Source of the DNA: Clostridia bacterium
Lineage (GTDB): Bacteria; Bacillota; Clostridia; Lachnospirales; Cellulosilyticaceae
DNA length: 55,190 nucleotides
Reading direction: 5' to 3'
NCBI GenBank assembly: GCA_029239755.1
Contig: JARBUI010000022.1
Location: 1-55,190 of the forward strand
Below the pieces are notes generated by a model. It was given only the letters and a program-made list of their open reading frames with translations. It was not told where the DNA came from and did not search any database. A program made the position numbers and the translations under genes. Positions 52,412-55,190 of the stretch are shown one piece after another (position 1 is the stretch's first letter; every line of letters begins with the position of its first letter).

Positions 52412-53569
52412 TCAGAAGAATTTACGTATATTTTGTAATTTCTCTAACGCAGCTTCTAAGGTATCTTTCTTCTTTGCATAATGGAATCTAATATAAGTAT
52501 TTACATCTTCTTTGAAAAAGCTTGATCCAGGAACAGCTGCAACCCCTACTTCTTTTATCAGCCTTTCCGCAAATTCTGTATCAGAAGCTATACCAAATTC
52601 TTCAATATTAACCATGACATAGTAAGCCCCTTCTGGCTTATAATACTTAAGACCAATAGTATCTAATCCATTTAAGAAAAGTTCTCTCTTCTCAGTATAA
52701 ATACGTGTTAGGTCTTTATAATAACTGTCATCAAACTTAAGCCCTACTGTTGCTGCTCGCTGCAACGGCGCTGCTGCTCCTACGGTTAGGAAGTCATGGA
52801 CCTTTTTACAGTTATCAATCACTTCTTTAGGTGCAATAACATAACCAAGTCTCCAGCCTGTTATGGAGTAAGTCTTTGAAAGTGAACTGCATGAAACAGT
52901 CCTTTCAAACATGTCTGGAAGCGCAGCAAAATAGATATGTTCATTTGGCTCATAAACGATATGTTCATAAACTTCATCTGTTATAACAAATACATCATAT
53001 TTTTGTACAAGTTTTGCTATACTAAGAAGTTCTTCTCTTGTAAATACCTTTCCTATGGGGTTAGAAGGATTGCAAAGCACAAGTGCTTTAGCTCCTTCTT
53101 TAAAAGCATCTTCAAGCCTATTTAAATCAAAACTAAATTCCGGGGGATTAAGGGGTATATAAATAGGGTCTGCTCCACATAGAACAGTATCCGCTACATA
53201 GTTTTCATAAAAAGGCGAAAAGATTGCAACCTTGTCTCCTACTTCACATACAGACATCATGGCTGTCATCATGGCCTCTGTACTCCCGCAAGTAACGACG
53301 ACATTTTCTTCTGGGTTTATCTTAATTCCCATATAACGTTCCTGCTTTTCGGCTAAAGCATCCCTAAACCCCTTTGCCCCCCATGTAATTTCATATTGAT
53401 GAGGTCCTTCTATAGCTGCTCTTTGAAGCTCCTCTATTATTTGTTTCGGGGGATCGAAATCTGGAAATCCTTGTGAAAGGTTAATTGCGTTGTACTGATT
53501 TGCAATACGCGTCATTTTTCTAATAGTTGATTCTTTAAACCAATCAAGTCTGTGACTAAGCTGTGGCAT
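52412..53569 (-). CDS. Aminotransferase class I, YbdL/methionine-glutamine type
   Basis: A 385-residue PLP enzyme with PLP Lys232 in SSLSKTYSITGWR, Asp198/Tyr201 in VITDEVYEH and the carboxylate Arg in YIRFHYAKK. NQYNAINLSQGFPDFDPP and the C-terminal AKKKDTLEAALEKLQNI match the YbdL/kynurenine-glutamine transaminase K group, members of which accept methionine and 2-oxo-4-methylthiobutyrate. Under a SAM-I switch this suggests the last step to methionine (inference). ATG overlaps the ligase stop (TAATG). Confidence 0.87.
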   Translation of the reverse strand: MPQLSHRLDWFKESTIRKMTRIANQYNAINLSQGFPDFDPPKQIIEELQRAAIEGPHQYEITWGAKGFRDALAEKQERYMGIKINPEENVVVTCGSTEAMMTAMMSVCEVGDKVAIFSPFYENYVADTVLCGADPIYIPLNPPEFSFDLNRLEDAFKEGAKALVLCNPSNPIGKVFTREELLSIAKLVQKYDVFVITDEVYEHIVYEPNEHIYFAALPDMFERTVSCSSLSKTYSITGWRLGYVIAPKEVIDNCKKVHDFLTVGAAAPLQRAATVGLKFDDSYYKDLTRIYTEKRELFLNGLDTIGLKYYKPEGAYYVMVNIEEFGIASDTEFAERLIKEVGVAAVPGSSFFKEDVNTYIRFHYAKKKDTLEAALEKLQNIRKFF

Positions 53570-54891
53570 TAAGCTTCTCCTCCTTCTCTAAGATCAATAA
53601 GTCTTTTGGCTTTGTGTGTTGCTCTCGGAAGCTCTCCGTCTTCTAAAATAATAACGTCCTTTGGCTTTACTCCAAGCTGCACTTTAATTTCATGGGTTAC
53701 AAGTGCTTTAAGGTCTTCATTACTTGTGATAGCATCTGCTCTTTTTTCTACTTCTACGTTAAATTTAGTCATGTGGTTATCTTTAATAATTGTTACGCGA
53801 TACTCCCCAGTCAGGGCATCTATTTTTCGTGTAACATGTTCAATATCACTTGGGAATACATTGACCCCTCCGCTTATGAACATATCATCTGTCCGACCGA
53901 TAATCTCAATACGCTTATGTGTTCTTCCACATTCACACCTCTCGTTAGTATAAGTTACAATATCACCTGTTTTAAAACGAATCATTGGCCTCGCCTCTTT
54001 TCTGAGGGTAGTCAGAAGCATCTCGCCTCTTTCCCCTTCTTTAACAGGCAAACCTGTTTTTTCATCTACTACTTCTACCAGCATATGATCTTCTGCTATA
54101 TGTAATCCCGCATGATATTCACAAGCTCCTGCGCAAGCACCAAAAATATCTGATATACCATAAAAATCATAAACCTCTGCATCCCAAAGTTCTTCTATAG
54201 CTTTTCTTGTTGCTGGTATTGATCCGCCTGGTTCTCCTGCTACGATAATAGTCTTGATAGCTAAGTCTTTCGCTACATCTATGCCCTTTTGCTTTGCAGT
54301 TTCTCCTAAATACCATGCGTAGGAAGGAGTAGTCCATATAGCTGTCGGCTGATACTGCTGAAGGATAAATAAGAGTCTGTCTGTTGGAAGCGTCCCTGCC
54401 CATATGCAGAGTGCTCCTAAGTTCTGTGCTCCGATTACATCAGGCCCTCCTACAAAAAGTGAGAAGTTAAGTGCGTGAACATATCTGTCGCTTGGTCTCA
54501 TCCCTGCTTCCCAAAACAATCTGCTTTGAACATCTTGAAATTCATCAAAGTCTCTTTTGCTAAAAGGGCTTGCTGTAGGTACCCCTGTAGATCCGCTTGA
54601 TGATGAAATAAAGACTACTTTTTCTTCAGGGACAGTCACTAAATCTCCGAGTATAGGAAGTGCATCCTGTCTTTCACGTACAATCTGTTTTGTTAAAATA
54701 GGAAACTTCTGTATATCTGCAAGACTTTTAATATCTTCCGGCTTAACCCCTCTTTCATCAAAGCTTTTTTTATAATAAGGCGAATTTTCATATGCAAGTG
54801 TGATTTGCTCTTTTAATTTTTCTAGTTGGTAAATCTCTAATTCTTCTCTTGAGATGGTTTCAATCGCTTCATTCCAATATTTTTTACTCAT
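53569..54891 (-). CDS. PaaK-like acyl-CoA ligase (AMP-forming)
   Basis: A 440-residue adenylating enzyme of the phenylacetate-CoA ligase family: phosphate loop SSSSGSTGVPT (96-106), adenine site YGISDIFG, TGD, and C-terminal Lys in RATHKAKRL. It activates a carboxylic acid with ATP and CoA. Nothing in the operon belongs to phenylacetate breakdown, and the SAM-I switch suggests a sulfur compound such as 3-methylthiopropionate (inference). I chose ATG 54891, after AGGAGG. The upstream in-frame part lacks a ribosome site. Confidence 0.85.
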   Translation of the reverse strand: MSKKYWNEAIETISREELEIYQLEKLKEQITLAYENSPYYKKSFDERGVKPEDIKSLADIQKFPILTKQIVRERQDALPILGDLVTVPEEKVVFISSSSGSTGVPTASPFSKRDFDEFQDVQSRLFWEAGMRPSDRYVHALNFSLFVGGPDVIGAQNLGALCIWAGTLPTDRLLFILQQYQPTAIWTTPSYAWYLGETAKQKGIDVAKDLAIKTIIVAGEPGGSIPATRKAIEELWDAEVYDFYGISDIFGACAGACEYHAGLHIAEDHMLVEVVDEKTGLPVKEGERGEMLLTTLRKEARPMIRFKTGDIVTYTNERCECGRTHKRIEIIGRTDDMFISGGVNVFPSDIEHVTRKIDALTGEYRVTIIKDNHMTKFNVEVEKRADAITSNEDLKALVTHEIKVQLGVKPKDVIILEDGELPRATHKAKRLIDLREGGEA

Positions 54892-54952
54892 TGATAAATG
54901 CCTCCTATTGTTTATAGTTAACTTTGCTAGCAAGACTAACTTTCCTATTTCA

Positions 54953-54990
54953 AAATAAAAAAACTGCTTTCTTTGTTAAGAAAGCAGTTT
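54953..54990 (-). terminator. SAM riboswitch expression-platform terminator
   Basis: A perfect 13-bp stem (54961-54973 with 54978-54990) and T-rich tract on the minus strand. The 5' arm CTTTCTTA can also pair with TAAGAAAG at the end of the aptamer (about 55012-55020), giving an antiterminator when SAM is absent. Confidence 0.9.
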
Positions 54991-55016
54991 AGGTAAACTA
55001 ATCCGTCAATTACTTT

Positions 55017-55130
55017 CTTATCTCTCAAACCAAATGCATGGTTTGCAGGATTTAGCACCTTGAATAATGCGCGTACATTATTCTGGTTGCCGGGCTTCAT
55101 CGGGCCAGTCCCTCTGCCTCTCTTTATAAG
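55017..55130 (-). promoter_or_regulatory. SAM-I riboswitch (S-box)
   Basis: Read on the minus strand the conserved core is complete: CTTAT...GAGAGGCAGAGGGAC, TGGCCCGATGAAGCCCGGCA, ACC, then AAGGTGCTAAATCCTGCA and TGAGAGATAAG, with P1 (55126-55130 / 55017-55021), P2 and P3 (the ATAATG...CATTAT arm) and P4 (CAAACC...GGTTTG arm). It matches the S-box consensus. Binding of SAM stops transcription of the operon below. The promoter lies in 55131-55190 but no clear -35/-10 pair is seen. Confidence 0.96.
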
Positions 55131-55190
55131 AGTTGTTCATTTATTATTCAATTTTATTTTCTAGTAATTTGATATGTTTAGTAGTATATA

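Noticed and set aside
46758..55130. Stickland-type amino-acid oxidation operon
   Set aside because: The enzymes could run oxidatively, but repression by SAM would switch them off when methionine is plentiful. Kept as the main alternative, not as first choice.
1..55190. CRISPR array, tRNA, rRNA or insertion-sequence transposase
   Set aside because: No regularly spaced repeats, no cloverleaf-like sequence with CCA or T-loop, and no transposase motifs were seen by eye.

Overview
The window is a low-GC, densely packed stretch of a Gram-positive, spore-forming anaerobe of the Clostridia. The evidence is strong AGGAGG-type ribosome binding sites, sporulation genes (yabG, a DUF3794/LysM coat-type protein, a CotS-like protein), ferredoxin-dependent 2-oxoacid metabolism, and the yabG-ispE neighbourhood typical of Bacillota. 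A Lachnospiraceae/Cellulosilyticum-type genome is my best guess, but this is an inference. No rRNA, tRNA, CRISPR array or intact transposase was seen.

Layout. (1) 1-3.1 kb: a nitroreductase-like gene and a glycosyltransferase-TetR pair with an operator palindrome. (2) 3.2-9.7 kb: a potassium module, with a TPR protein, two single-RCK TrkA proteins, a 38-residue one-helix membrane peptide, TrkH and a membrane-anchored OB-fold protein in one overlapping operon. It is followed by a KdpDE-type two-component system whose probable binding sites (11-bp direct repeats) sit in front of the Trk operon. (3) 9.7-17.6 kb: drug-response genes, with a rifampicin phosphotransferase next to an MFS exporter and a divergent TetR, then a second Rph-like enzyme behind its own TetR and palindromic operator. 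(4) 17.6-24 kb: a Mn2+ exporter (UPF0016/MneA type) under a yybP-ykoY manganese riboswitch, a NatAB-like ABC exporter whose permease is fused to a CPBP protease, and a flavodoxin-ferredoxin protein. (5) 24-36.9 kb: sugar-phosphate enzymes (ManA and two phosphoglucomutases), GntR, ispE and the spore genes. (6) 37-44.3 kb: a DUF4340 protein, a polar amino-acid ABC importer, glutamate racemase, HD proteins and CCA-adding enzyme. (7) 44.4-46.6 kb: an orphan sensor kinase and a lipoprotein. (8) 46.7-55.2 kb: a ten-gene minus-strand operon under a canonical SAM-I riboswitch, in the order PaaK-like acyl-CoA ligase, YbdL-like methionine/glutamine-type aminotransferase, four-subunit 2-oxoacid:ferredoxin oxidoreductase (gamma-delta-alpha-beta), then metN-metI-metQ.

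The last operon is the most exciting item. A SAM-I switch turns genes on when SAM is scarce. Ligase, reductive 2-oxoacid synthase and aminotransferase in series would turn 3-methylthiopropionate (via its CoA ester and 2-oxo-4-methylthiobutyrate) into methionine, beside methionine uptake. This is a proposed reductive-carboxylation route to methionine; the substrate is inferred, not shown.

Other unexplained structure: an approximately 100-nt GC-rich repeat present twice (32.4 and 40.5 kb, opposite strands) with compensatory stem changes, plus a probable half copy at 31.5 kb. There are also three long hairpins in intergenic gaps, one a perfect 60-bp palindrome, that look like REP-type elements.
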